The translations under genes were made by a program, and so were the position numbers. Under the pieces are notes generated by a model that did no database searches, was not told the origin of the DNA, and saw only the letters and a program-made list of their open reading frames with translations. Shown here one piece after another: positions 36,485-48,686 of a DNA stretch of 64,000 bases (positions within the stretch are counted from its first letter, which is position 1; the number at the start of each line of letters is the position of its first letter). The stretch is from Marasmius tenuissimus (taxonomy: Eukaryota > Basidiomycota > Agaricomycetes > Agaricales > Marasmiaceae), in the NCBI GenBank assembly GCA_029532415.1, contig JAQOTA010000052.1:186001-250000 (forward strand), given 5' to 3'.

Positions 36485-38358
36485 CTAGTTACCATCGCCA
36501 TCACCATTCTGTTCCTCCCCATGACCAGTGGCTCTAGCGGCTTCCTCAGCAGCTTTCTCGGCAGCAGCTTTCTCGGCGGCAGCCTTAGCAGCAGCGGCCT
36601 CCTTCTCGCGACGTTGGTGATACTGGTTGAGGTTGGAGCCGTCCTTGGGTTTCTTGTCCCTCAGCGACTTCTCTACACGACCCTTCGCGTCGCCGAATAC
36701 CTCTCTGTCATGGTAAGAGTCAGCGAAAATGTACGAGTGAGGAGAGAGAACCCACTTACATGTTCCAGAACTGCATGATCTGGTCTTGCTGGACGGCGTC
36801 GAGGGTCCGGTAGAAGTCGAGTGTGCCGTAATAGAATTCCTGGAAAGAGAAGTCGTTGTCGTCCTCGCCCCACGAGTCGACAGTGCTCATTGCGTAGCGC
36901 AGCTAGATAAAATATTTGAGCCTTGTGAAACAACTGGTAAGGGGAGAGACTTACCATCATTGCGACGTAGACCTTGGACTCTGGAGTGAAGACGCGCATG
37001 TCCATGGATCTTGCAACGTCGACATGTTTGTTCTTGTTTCCAATCCTGCCCGACGTGAAGATAGTTCTGGCAACCTGGAAAACGGTGAGCAGGATCATAG
37101 AAGGACGACGAGGAAATCTTACGTTGGCGAGTAGGGGGGATAGAAGAAAACCGTCCTCGAACCGCTTGATTGGTTCTCCATCTTCGTCCAGGGCGGGTTC
37201 CTCGACGAAGAAGACGTCGTAGAGCAGTGCTGGAAGGCCACCCGCATCGAGTTCTTTCTTGGACGTTCTATAGGCGTCCAGGATCCTAACGTTGACAGAC
37301 TTAGTTGGGTGTTGAATGAATGACAGTGGATGGAAACTTACTCAGATCGTTCAGCATCATTGCCATCGCGGTACTCGACAATGTCGTCCCAGTTGAGCAT
37401 GAGCTCGAGGATCACGTCGTTCCTCATACCACGTTCGGTCTTTGGACCTTTTGAGGAGAAACTTTGCACGCAGCTGGTGCCGGTAAAGATGTTGGGGCTG
37501 ATAAGCTTGTGTAATTCCCGTTTGAGTGTATGATTGTCGTCGTATTGGACCTGGTTAGCGATCTCCCAGAGCTAGTAAGGGATAGTCAGTGGATATTCGA
37601 AAGGCAATGGCATCAGCAACGTACCTTCGAAGCAATCTTCAGAAATTCTTCCGGATCTTGATGCACGACACAGAATTCCGCAAAGATGAGGAAGACTGGG
37701 CTGTGTGCTTTGAGCTTCTCCCAACAGTCGAGACAGTGAGTGAGGTAGTCCCTTTCGAATCATGAATGAGATATATGCGCCAAAAAAAAATGATGATGCA
37801 CGTACCGTGTACCAGGAGTGGTCTTCTCGGTGTTCTCTGGTTGGATGAGAGGCGTGGCATCCAAGGGGGTGGGCTCACTTGGCTCCATATTCTGGTCGGC
37901 GTTGGGGTCAGCTGCAGGAGTTGCTTCGAGGTTTGGAAGCTCGACGATGAAGTTGGCCCAATCGTCTGCATATTCGTCTCGTTGTTCTGCCCTGACGCCC
38001 TCAACGTAGACGTTGAACAACGGGAGGAAAGGATCGATGCAGCGCTTGAAATACTTGGCACCCTCAACGAGCTGCTGCTCGACAGTCTTCTCCTTGGCTT
38101 GTCGGGGGCGTCTATATATGCGGGTATAAGTGATATGTCAACTTCATTGAAAGGGAAAACTTACTTGACGCGAGGCTTCTTGACCACTTTTAATGAGTTT
38201 AAGGCCGACTTGCACTCTTTACGCTTCTTGTCGGCAGCTGTTTGAACTGGCTGGCGCACTGGAGGAGGAGGAGTAGCAGACGACCGTACTGGAGTGGCTG
38301 GGGCCCGAGCACGAGGGTCAGCAGTACGGGAGGCAGTATCACTGGTACGAGGAGCCAT
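36485..38358 (-). CDS. DUF6698-like protein, transposon-associated
   Basis: Eight exons: 38358-38165, 38111-37806, 37751-37625, 37571-37342, 37285-37123, 37074-36955, 36902-36760 and 36704-36485; 1503 nt, 500 aa. A basic N-terminus (residues 1-70) precedes a helical body. The later part, FLLSPLLANVARTIFTSGRI, MDMRVFTPESKVYVAMMLRYA and FQEFYYGTLDFYRTL...QFWNIEVFG, follows the pattern I know from the DUF6698 family of mushroom genomes (T..S.AY.A...R.A.....FY......W.N..VF). The C-terminus is a charged Ala/Glu/Lys helix. DUF6698 proteins commonly sit beside DNA transposons; function unknown. It lies tail-to-head with the KOW-like gene on the same strand, suggesting a shared element. Confidence 0.6.
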
Positions 38359-38604
38359 GGCGATGGTGGTGGTAGGAGGACAAGAGGGAGGAGGAGGAGG
38401 AAGAGGAGGGGAGGGGGGGGATTTATAGGCTGGGCCAGCGGAGTTTGAAATCGCGTCAGGCCAGTCGCGTCGGTCAGTCGTGTCAGTCTTTCGCATACGT
38501 CACAGACGTCACACAGGTCGCGACAGGAAAAATAGCTATGATTCAGTACGTAGAAAGACACCAGGACAGGATTCTGTACGAAAGCGTGTAAACACGACAA
38601 GAAA

Positions 38605-40187
38605 TCAAGTGGATGTAGCGTATGGGCGAACCTCTGGTCTATGAGCAAACCGGATCCGAGCCTCCTCCCTGGCAGCATGCATGTACTGCTTCGCCGTAGC
38701 CTTTTGTTGAGCTGACTCCTTCACCCTCACGACGTGAAGGTGTGGTTGGAGCTCGAGAGTCTCTTCGGTAAGGCTTTCTTCTTTCTTCTCTCTCTCGATG
38801 ACACCTCCCACGATCCACTCATTCTCTGGCTTCTGTTCTCCCAGGTAAAGCGTATGGATACGACGAACAAGCTTCCCTACGTTCGAGTCCAAGCCGGCCA
38901 TTACTACCATGAGCGAAGTTTCCGTGCTGGCCTTAATAGCCTCCAGCGAGCGAGCGATGCGGTGATGAGGGATGGTATGAGCGACTGCCAATCTCCCTTT
39001 CCCCGGTTTGTATTCGACTTCGACGCCGCGGGTTCGGGAAACAGGCTTGACGTAGACGCTCTTGTCTCCGGAGTCGTGAGGCCCACCAACGATTCGGACC
39101 TGGATGTGCAAGCCAACCAATTTTGGATGGAGGATCCAGTGGTCTCGCTCAGTTGGGGCCAGCTCCGAGAGAGGGTTCCACACGTCGTGGCAATCTCGCA
39201 TTGTAGGGTGGGTTTGAGGAGGTGGTGTATCACCGCGAGAACGGGGTATAGAATCGAGGTTTACGGGCAACACGTCGAACCTCCGAAGACGAACTTCTGG
39301 GTCGGGGAGGTCAGGTCGAAGATACCACACCTCATGGTGGTGGTCAAGTGGCCGCCAGCGGTTCAGCCGGAGAAGACTGTTCTCCTCGACGACGTGTCGG
39401 TAGTCAATGCGTTCGATGGGCTGAGCCCGGCCGTCTCGCACGACGTTGAGTTCGATATCGAGCAGTAAACCAGATTTTACGTCGCTGAGGTCTGCTTCGG
39501 GAGTCATGTCGATGATCGTTCCCAGCAGCCCCCAGTCGATGTGGACGCCTCGAACTGTCCCCGAGCAAGCTTTGGAGAACGAGCCGATGACCCAGACCTT
39601 GGTGCCTAACCAAGGATCGCGTCCGGTGTACATCGGCCTGGTTCCAGTTTCTTCGGGACCCAAGTCGGGACCAAATACCGGTTCCGGATCTTCAGCGGTC
39701 TGGGCTGGCGTTGGCGTTGGCAAAGGGTCGGGTTCTGCGGTTGCGGTAGGTTCGGAATCCATAAAATTGTCAAGAGTGTCGCTGCCAGCAGCAGCAGCGT
39801 CTGCTCGCAGACTCGCAGCAATAACGTCTGCGATCATTTGTGCGCAACGTTCGTCCATCTCGTTCTCATTCTCATCGTCTTCTTCATCTTCGTTCTTGTC
39901 GTCTTCTTCGTCGTCATCGTCGTCGTTTTCATCCTAATAGGTACCTTTAGTTGTTATAGCTGACGACAAGCAAAAGATACATACCTGCAATGCTTGTAGT
40001 TTCTGCGCCGCACGTCGCTTTTCCATCTCGTACAGTCGATACGATTCCGCCGGGGACAGCATCACATATTCCATCTCTTCCTCTTCCCCATCGATTCCAT
40101 CCTGCAAATTTTTGTTGATCGGTGAGCTAGACTGCGGAAATAATATCAGCTCTTATTTTTCGTTATTGAAAAGACGAGACATACCAT
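38605..40187 (-). CDS. KOW-like domain protein, transposon-associated
   Basis: Main exons 39933-38605 and 40131-39985. The reading frame reaches an ATG at 40187-40185 that is followed at once by an intron, giving 492 aa. Further non-coding 5' exon and intron sequence lies upstream (40236 onward). After an acidic stretch (DENDDDDEEDDKNEDEEDD) come two KOW/SH3-like segments: WLGTKVWVIGSFSKACSGTV with SGLLLDIELNV, and LVGLHIQVRIVGGPHDSGDK with SVYVKPV. A conserved LDSNVGKLVRRIHTLYLGEQ and ENEWIVGGVI region follows. Such Spt5/KOW-like proteins recur next to DNA transposons in Agaricomycetes, as I recall. They may bind nucleic acid, but no function is established. It diverges from the Plavaka gene across a mirrored promoter. 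Confidence 0.55.
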
Positions 40188-40235
40188 CGAGGAGTATGCA
40201 AATTGGGGTATGGTCCGAACGGGTGACGCCGATCC

Positions 40236-40850
40236 TGCAGAAGAGAAAAACGAACCGTCAGCATGCATGCTGACGGTCTCAATGATGACAGAATTAGGAC
40301 GGTTTCAAACGGGCCATCTGCCCTCTATTTCACTCGTAATGTAGTTCAAATGATTGTATTGTACTCATAGATAATTATTATATACTATACTAACGAAAAC
40401 TTACCTTGGTTGAACGACACTCAACCACGATGGTGGTGGTTCAGTGTCAGGAGGGGCATAAGCGCCAGAGGCACGCGCGCGTCAGATAATTCCAGAGTTC
40501 TCACACGATTTCTGCGCAAGCGCCTTGAGGCGCTTACCTGACTCAAGCGCCTGATCAAGGCGCTTGCGCAGAAATCGTGTGAGAATCCCTGAATTAACTG
40601 ACGCGCGGCAACACTTGGGCGCTTCCTCTGCTCTTGACACTGGACCACCACCATCGTCCTGGAGTGCCCTTCAACCAAGGTAAGTTTTCGTTAGTATAGT
40701 ATATAATAGTTGTATAGAATTATAAATCAACGTTATAAGCTACAATACGAGTGAAATAAAGGGCAGATGGCCCGTTTAAATTCATTTTAATTCTATGAAC
40801 GTTGAGACCGTTAGCAATGATGCTGACGGTTCGCTTTTATACTTATAGGC
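40236..40850. repeat. mirror-image inverted repeat forming a divergent promoter
   Basis: The left and right halves are imperfect reverse complements about a centre near 40541. Matching blocks in order from the centre: the 31-base perfect arms, a CCACCACCATCG block, TTCAACCAAG|GTAAGTTTTCGTTAGTATAG (first exon end and donor), ACGAGTGAAATA.AGGGCAGATGGCCCGTTT, and GCTGACGGTTCG before each acceptor. Each divergent gene (KOW-like left, Plavaka right) thus has a copy of the same 5' exon and first intron. Confidence 0.75.
40498..40585. repeat. nested perfect palindrome
   Basis: Arms 40498-40528 and 40555-40585 are exact reverse complements over 31 bases. Inside the 26-base loop a second stem pairs 40527-40534 with 40544-40551 (AGGCGCTT with AAGCGCCT). 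The AAGCGCC/GGCGCTT word recurs around it (about 40460, 40516, 40527, 40543, 40559 and 40618). Confidence 0.85.
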
Positions 40851-40891
40851 ACTCTGTATGACGCTCGTGGACGACCTCGGCGTCTCGAACG

Positions 40892-43800
40892 ATGCCAAAG
40901 CGTCAACGGTCATCTCCTAAAGCCTCGAAATTCTCGGCTCCTTGTCCTTTTTGCAGGGGAGGACCCTACGTCAAACTCTCGTCTCATCTACCTCACTGCA
41001 ATGCCAAACGTACCGCAAAGTTTGTACCGAGGGCAAAAAGGGCCCGCAATTCTTCAGATCCGGATACCAATTCATCAGGCGAGGCTAGCGGACACTCGAT
41101 CGCGCCTGAAGTACCCCCGATGGCATTCGAACCCGAATTGCCTCTAATCGAACCCGAGGAACCTATCTTCGAACCTGAAGAACCCGTTATCGAAAACGAG
41201 GGGCCGGTAAATGAGCCCGAGGAAACCTCTGTACATGATGAGCCGGCGACCGTGCATCCTCGGGTAAGCATTTCCGAACGTATTCGACACAATTAATCTT
41301 ATAACTGTTCATCATAGTCTCAATTGGTGAGACTGCCGTGTAATCGAAGAATGCCCCGTAAATTCGACGATTTTGTGGTGTCGGAAAACACACCGTTACT
41401 TCCCCCTAAGCCACCTTCACCTTCGCCCTCACCTTCACCTTCACCTACGCCTTCACCTCTGCCTTCGCCGCCACCTGTTCCTTTGCCTTCGTGGCCACCT
41501 CCCTGACCTCCATCTCCTCCTATACAAACATTCGTGTCCGAGCCAAACAATGCCGGACTATATCGAATGCATCGTTACTACATGCCCTCGAACGATGTAG
41601 ACACATCCGCAGTCCCTGATGTGCCTTGTCGTTCGCCAGACCGAGTGTTTGGGAGAGCTCCCGAGCCGGAGCCGGACGCTGAAGGTGGTCCGAATGTCGA
41701 TCCTCCACCCTGGTGGCACCCTCACGCTAATCCCACGATCTCTCGCCTCCTGCGATGGCACCACTGCTATGGACATTCAAAGTCCAAGGGATCACTCGAC
41801 CGTCTCGTCCAAGATGTTATCTTACAGCCTGACTTCGAGGTTGACCACCTTGTAGGGTTCAGTGCAAAACACGAGACGGATGTCGTGTACAACAACAAAA
41901 CCTCCTCCAAACTTCCCTTCCAGGGCCACGATGGGTGGATCAAGAGCGAGGTCGAGGTCAAACTCCCTCGTGCGAGGAACCGTGTAGCAGAAAAGGATGC
42001 CCCTGCCATTCACGTCGACAATGTATGGTATCGAAACCCTTTCGATGTCATCAAGACGGAGATGGCAGAGCCATATTCGGCGCAGTTTCACCTCAAACCA
42101 CACAAACTCTTTTGGCGAAATCCTACGGATCCATCTTCTCCGGTCCAACGCGTCTACGGCGAGGGATACACCTCTGACAGGATGCTCGAGTTTGAGCGAG
42201 AAATCATGGCGAAGCTTCACCCTCGACCTGAAGGCAGCCCCGAGGTTGGAATTGTCGGCATCATGCTGTACTCGGACTCAACGCAGCTCGCAAACTTTGG
42301 CGAAGCAAGCCTTTGGCCCGCCTACCTCACGTTTGGGAACTGGTCAAAGTACGACCGTCTCAAGCCTTCGGCGCTGGCAATGAACCACGTTATATATTTT
42401 CCCTCAGTAAGTTTCTATTCAATTCTCCTCATCTGCTACTCACTGACCTTCCGCAGCTTCCCAAGACAGTACAAGATCACTACAAGCGCCACTTCGGCCA
42501 GTTGGCATCGGAGGCCGAGCTGCGATTCTGCAAAGTAGAACTCCTACACGCGGTCTGGCATCTCCTCGTATCCGACGACCGATTCGTCGATGCGTACATC
42601 AACGGGTACCTCGAAAAGTGTACCGATGGGGTGCTCCGGCTCCTTTTCTATCGTTTTCTCTGCTACAGCGCGGACTATGTGGAAAAGTAAGTCTTCCTAC
42701 TCGGTCTTGTTGTGTCACAGACTTACCATGCTCTTAGGGTCATTCTTGCGTGCATCAAATATCTTTCTACCCATCCGTGCCCTCTGTGCATGACGAGGAA
42801 GGACCAGGTCCATCTCCTCGGCACCAAGGCGGATATGAACCGTCATTCGGTGACTGCAAGGTCGGACAACGACGAGCTGTTGGCAGACATTGCTGCTGCT
42901 CGTTCCACCATATTCGCTCGTGGGTACGCAATCAACAACCAGAAGCACGTCCAGAACCATCTCGAAGATACTTCAACGTTACCTGTTCGGGTAAGCTCAC
43001 CTTTTCGTCGCACTTTCTCTTACTAATCTTCCTTCAGAGCGCTTTCTCAAAGCTGTTTCAAGCCCATGGTCTCAATCATTACGAGATGTATGTCCCCGAC
43101 AGCTTTCACGACCTTACTGGAAGGATATCGGATCTCTTGAAGCACAACGTCCGCATCCTGTCAGTCCAAAAAAAGCCCAACATCGAGGTTTTGGACCAAC
43201 GGTAAGTCAAAATTTCACCTATCAATATCTATCTTTACCAACAGACATTCCTTCCCAGCTTTCGCCAGGTACCGACCTTCGGCAGTGGCACCATCCGGAG
43301 ATTCAAGAATAGCGTGTCAAGCTTCACGAAATTCGCGGGTCGCGACTATCAAGATGCTCTCGAGGTACGTGTCTACCCTCCCAAGTCGACAAACTATATT
43401 CATATATCCCCGCAGTGCGCGATGCCATGCTTCGAAGGGCTTTTCCTCGATGAGCTGGATGAGATCATTCAAGATCTCCTCTTCACGTTTGCGACGTATG
43501 AACGATACTGCAACCTCCGCCAGCACACAGACTCCACGATCAACACCATGAAATCAACGACTTCGGAGCTCGGGCGTCAGCTACGGCGTTACAAAGACGC
43601 TGTGTCTGGGATAGCTACCGTGGAAAGCAAGCACGAACGCCAAGCCAGGCTCAAGAGGGACCCCAATGGCGACAAGGGTTCACGGAGAAAGGCCTTCAGC
43701 TTAGTCAATTACAAGACCCATGCGCTAGGACACGAAGCAGACGCTATCATGAAGTATGGTACAACCGATGGTACTAGTACCCAGCCGGTGAGTATGGTTC

Positions 43801-45135
43801 ATCAGTCTTTCAATATGATGTTGAACATTGATTTCAGGGCGAACGGGAGCACCGACGAGTCAAGAACAAGTATCAAGTTACAAACAAGAACCGACCTGAA
43901 GGCCAGATCGGTGCCCTAGTGCTAGTCGAACGCAAGCTTGCTTCTCGCGACAACGAGGTTATGCCGCATGCAGACCCCTCTGTCCACCATCAGTTTCCGA
44001 TCAACCAGAACAACTCAATGAAGTTGTACAACGTGATGAGTAGAAAGTATTCATACGATCCGGCCTTGAAGGTACGCTGGTTATTTCGTCTTTTTCGTTG
44101 CAAGACTAAGGTTTTTTTGTTGTAGGATTTCGCGACAAAGCTTCAGAGGCATCTGATATCCCGCATCTTGGACGTGGATCCCGACTCGGTCCCTGACGAA
44201 GATCTCTACCGCCTAGGTCTCGTTGGCGAACGTTTCTACAGGCACCAGAGATTCAGGCTTCATTACACGACATACGATTGTCGACGCAAGAAGGAGAGCA
44301 TCGGGTTTCGGCGGAGTCCGCACATCATGATGCTCACAGGCGACCCCAGTGATCCCCATCCCTATCTCTACGCCCGAGTCATTGGAATATATCATGCCAA
44401 TGTTCTTTACACTGGAGCAGGTCCTGTTCATGGGAAGATGAGGCGTATGGAGTTTCTGTACGTCCGATGGCTCCAGTTCGACGAAGGCCACCGGTGGGGA
44501 TGGAAGGCAAAACGTCTCCCCCGTGTTCAATTCCTCAACGCAGAGGATCCCGAGGCGTTTGGTTTCGTAGACCCGGCGCGAGTCATCCGAGCGTCGCACA
44601 TGATACCGGCATACGAGTACAGCACAGTCCAGGATCTCTTGCCGAAAGACTCTCTTGCACGTATGTATGAAGATTTTTACGAAGGGAAATACGTCAAGGA
44701 AGAAAAAGACTGGCGTTACTTTTATGTGAACTTGTAAGTTTTCTAGTTCTATCTCTATTGTTCTCTTACTGAAACTGATTCTACAGGTTCCCTGACACGG
44801 ACATGTTCATGCGTTATCGAGGCGGCGGCATCGGCCACATCGAGTTTCATGAGTTCCTTCGTGCCTTGGAAAAGGAGGCCACTGCTAACGACGTTCCCTT
44901 ACCCGTCTACGATGACAACGGGAACGTTGTACAAGCGCCAGGTGAAGGTGAAAATGCTATGGATGAAGACGATGCCCAGGACAAAGACGAGGACGAAGTG
45001 GAGGACGAAGTGGAGGATGAAGTGGAGGACGAGGAGACCTTGGAGGACATGTATAACCGGGGGATGGCTATATGGGACGACGCAGAGCTGGCCCGGGAGT
45101 CAGACAGTGAAGACAGTGGTAGCGATTTCGACTAG
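40892..45135 (+). pseudogene. Plavaka-type (CACTA) transposase with in-frame TGA
   Basis: Ten exons: 40892-41263, 41318-42406, 42457-42686, 42738-42990, 43038-43201, 43259-43364, 43416-43787, 43838-44071, 44126-44733 and 44787-45135; about 1258 codons. The N-terminal Cys/His finger CPFCRGGPYVKLSSHLPHC is followed by a proline-rich linker and the Plavaka core: RLLRWHHCYGHSKSKGSLDR, WYRNPFDVIKTEM, MLYSDSTQLANFGEASLWPA, QDHYKRHFGQ, YSADYVEKVILACIK, HPCPLCMTRK, GTKADMNRH, YEMYVPDSFHDL, TFGSGTIRRF, TTDGTSTQPGEREHRRVKNK. The acidic tail has a repeated EDEVEDEV. Every intron is canonical. One in-frame TGA (41504-41506) in the Pro-rich linker interrupts an otherwise open gene; CGA to TGA by a CpG transition would explain it. 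Splicing around it by weak sites cannot be excluded. Confidence 0.8.
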
Positions 45136-45558
45136 TTAGGATGTATTCACGTAGACGCTACCAATTCACGCAGTTTTTCTTTACTCAATGTCGGACCCAA
45201 ATAGTAAGCGCTCCCGTGTATGAGCACCAGTATTTGGGACGTTGGCTTCATTCGGACTCTATCTAACCAGACGATGAACAGACGATCAACAGCCCTCGGT
45301 CATGTAGACCCAGCCCAGCGCTTTCTGACAAGACGCGCGTCAGTCTTGGGCGCTCTGACCAGCGGCTGATCTTTTGCTGATAAGATCGTCTCATTCTTTC
45401 GTTATCTCATCAGCCGCTGATCATCGTCTTATCAAACTCATTCAGCCTGTTGATGCTTGGCCAACGCCTCGCCATTCTACAAACATACTGACGGTAAGTG
45501 ATCATCGTTTGATCATATTGCATTATTCTAATTGTAGATTTACAGTATACGATCATCT
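45136..45558. promoter_or_regulatory. 5' region of Tnp2 gene with inverted motif
   Basis: AGCGGCTGAT (about 45361) and ATCAGCCGCT (about 45409) form an inverted pair around GATAAGATCGTC. A probable 5' leader intron runs from GTAAGTGATC (45495) to the TAG before 45540, just before the ATG at 45559. Confidence 0.45.
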
Positions 45559-48478
45559 ATGGTAAGTCTACCTATCACTTGCAACCCGCGTCAGCCACTG
45601 ATCAGGGTGGCCTCGTTTCGCTGGTGTTCGATCCGGATGTCCCAGTTGCAGATGAAGAAGACTACGATCCGCCTGATCCAGATACTCTGGGCGATAGTGA
45701 ACCCCAGCAAAACCCATCAGAACAGACTGAGACCACTCCTGAAACTGATTATACACCTCCGCCAACAGTTCCGTCGACCATCAAGGGGATTAAGATAGCA
45801 GAAGAGTTTATCAGTGAGCTTAGGAAAGCCACAATCAACGGTCCTGATGCACAGGTGGAACCTTTACCAGCAGACTTTGTCAAACGGCTGCGAAATCCAC
45901 CAGAGGAACCACCCACGGCTGACGACCCCGACAAACGTTTGTCCCTGGAGGTGTTCCTTGCGGTCTCGAACGCTTCAGAGAAGACTTACACTGCTGTTCA
46001 GGCTAGCATTCGCAAATGCTTCCCAGAGAGCAATATGCTGTCTTATCACGAGGTGAAAAACCTTGTTGCTGAGCTCAGTGGTGTCACTGCGATCCGACGG
46101 GACATGTGTGTGAACACATGTATGGGTTACACTGGACCATTCCATGACCGTACGAGCTGTCAATATTGTCGGCAACCACGATTTGCTGACAATGGTCAGC
46201 CTCGAAGAGAGTTCACCTGGATACCAATAGGACCCCAGATCCAGGCGCTATACCGAAATCGTGACAACGCCGAGAACCTGCACTATCGTCGGCTTTATAC
46301 GAAAAGGATTATCGAGGAGCTTCAGAAAGGAAAAGGGAGCCGATCATCACCTATACGTGACTTTTTTGACGGGGAGGATTATCTGGATGCAGTTGTAAAT
46401 GGCAGGATTAAGGATGAAGACATGGTTCTTGCCCTTTCTATCGACGGTGCTCAGCTATACAGGAACAAAGTCTCTGACTGCTGGATCTACATCTGGATCA
46501 TTTACGACTACTCCCCCGACCTTCGTTACAAAAAGAAGCACGTTCTTCCAGGTGGCTTCATCGGCGGTCCCAACAAACCAAAGCACCTCGATAGCTTCAT
46601 CTTCTCAGCGCTGTATCATGTCTCTGCTTTACAGGCCGAAGGCCTGAAAATCTGGGATGCGTATATCACTCGTTCCACCTCTATACAACCATTTTTCGCC
46701 CTCGCCTGCGCCGATGGTCCATGTATGGCATCACTGAGTGGATGTGTTGGTCATCACGGAAAGGTACATTGTCGTTATTACTGCCCGTTGACGGGCAGGC
46801 ACAAGTCCGGCGCATCGATATACTATCCCGCTCGTCTAAAGCCATTGAACTATACTGTTCGAGGCTGCGATCATGACGATGTGAGATTGACAGACCTGCT
46901 TGGGAACTTTACTGCAGAAGCTTGTGTTCAGCGGTACAATGAGAACATGCTCATTGTGCGAGGTGCCAGGAACAAGACTGACTATGGGGAAAAGCGTCTC
47001 GAGACAGGCATTTCGAAGCCTTCCATCTTCAGCGGCCTAAACCGACAACATTCCCTTCCCGTACCAACATGCTTTCCCGGTGATATAATGCACCTTCCGT
47101 GCCTCAACATACCTGATCTGATGATCTCCCTCTGGCGTGGTACTATTGACGTCGACAAGGAGGACAACAAGAATTCGTGGTACTGGGCGGTGTTACAAGG
47201 AGACGTATGGAAGGAACATGGCAAACAGGTTGCATCGTGTACCCCATACATCCCCGGATCCTTTGACCGTCCACCAAGGAATCCCGCAGAGAAGATCAAC
47301 AGTGGCTACAAGGCCTGGGAGTTTCTCATCTACTTTTTTGGCCTTGGGCCTTGTCTGTTCTACGGTGTCCTCCCTGACAACATCTGGAAGCATTACTGCA
47401 AACTTATCAGAGGTTTTAGGCTTATGATGCAGGAGTCAATCACTGTAAAGGAGATTGAAGAAGCTTCAGAACTTTTCAGCTCCTTTTCGGACGAATTTGA
47501 GATCATCTACGTCCAACGGAAAAGATCCCGGATCCATTTCGTTCGACCTTGCATTCACGGTATATCTCATATCCCCCCAGAGACGATTCGCATTGGTCCC
47601 TTCATTATCTTTTCGCAGTGGGTCATCGAGCGTACTATTGGAAATCTGGGAGAAGAGATCAAAAATCACTGTAGCCCATACGCAAACCTAGAGCAGCGGG
47701 GCATTCGCCGATGTCAGGTAAATGCTTTAAAGGCACTATTCCCTGATCTCGATCCGCCGGATAATATACTGCCTAGAGGTGCCATCGATATTGGTGATGG
47801 TTACCTCTTTTTACGGGCTAAGGACCGCACGGCGCGCCCTCTGTCACAAGTGGAGCACAAGGCCTGGAAGATGTATTGGATATCGCAGGGTGTTTCTGGA
47901 TCGGAGTTACCAGATAAACACAAAGTCTATCGTTGGGCAAAACTCCGTCTTCCTAACGGTCAGAACGCTAGGGCACGTTGGAAAGAGGAAGCCAAGGGGA
48001 TCGAACATGTGCGTATGTCTCGTCATGTGAAGGTAATGTGGATTCCACCATCCCAAATAGGTCGAACACTTACTGTCTTTTTCGGGTCAAGTTGCGGCAC
48101 AAAAACACTGAGCGCGTAGGCGAGGTTCACTTCTATTTTGAAGATGAAATCGCAGGCAAGGAAAAGTATCTTGCTGCCGTTTCGCTATTTGGGGAGCACA
48201 ATAGCGAGCTCTACGAGATGTCAAGCAAGACCTACCGCACAATGCAACACTTCCGGGATATCGATGTTCACGTTGTCGAAGTGAAAGACATACTCTCCGT
48301 CGTTATCATGGCACCAGATCCCCGTTACAAAACCAAGATCCAGGACGGCACCGAAAATAATCGTTGGTTTATGGTAGAGAAGCCCGGACTCACCATCTCC
48401 GCGCTTCAAGGGTTCAATGAGGCAGAGAACGATGTACAATCGAATCGTGAAGGGGATTCAACTTCCCAGTCAGCCTGA
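45559..48478 (+). CDS. Tnp2-family (CACTA/EnSpm) transposase, apparently intact
   Basis: Model: ATG at 45559-45561 followed directly by an intron, then 45606-48032 and 48092-48478; 938 aa. Family marks in order: RRDMCVNTCMGYTGPFHDR and CQYCRQPRF (zinc-like Cys motif), WIPIGPQIQALYR, MVLALSIDGAQLYRNKVSDC, WIYIWIIYDYSPDLRYKKKH, VLPGGFIGGPNKPKHLDSF, and LQAEGLKIWDA. Then GCVGHHGKVHCRYYCPLTGR, FPGDIMHLPCLNIPDL, and a C-terminal accessory part. Tnp2 proteins cut and join CACTA-type elements; IDGAQLYR holds the Asp region typical of the core. No stop or frameshift seen. The start is unusual because no longer 5' exon with an ATG was found; a TTG-led frame continues upstream of 45606 only to 45579. 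Confidence 0.82.
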
Positions 48479-48625
48479 GGAATAGTATCATTTCTGGGTG
48501 TATACAAAGTTATCAAGAATAGAAATATACTGGCTTGACTCGAATGGTTTTGCCTTTTCAAGCCCTTGCATTTTTTTGAGTTTCTGTGAATTGTTCTGAG
48601 TGTGTTCTGACCAGCGTTTAGAATT

Positions 48626-48686
48626 AAGCGCCGGCGACAGAGATGTCGTTGCCGGCTGTTCCAACGGATATACGTATACCGGCAGG
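48626..48686. repeat. GCGCCGGCGAC half-palindrome near Tnp2 3' end
   Basis: TTAAGCGCCGGCGACAG with GTCGTTGCCGGCTGTT after it: one half of the palindromic unit seen whole at 49785, 49967 and 50962. Confidence 0.5.

Noticed and set aside
38734..39937. Long plus-strand frames opposite the KOW-like gene
   Set aside because: They are antisense shadows; the minus-strand product has the family pattern and the spliced acidic N-terminus.
41320..41550. Gly/Glu-rich minus-strand frame opposite the Plavaka linker
   Set aside because: It is the antisense of the (Ser-Pro)n linker.
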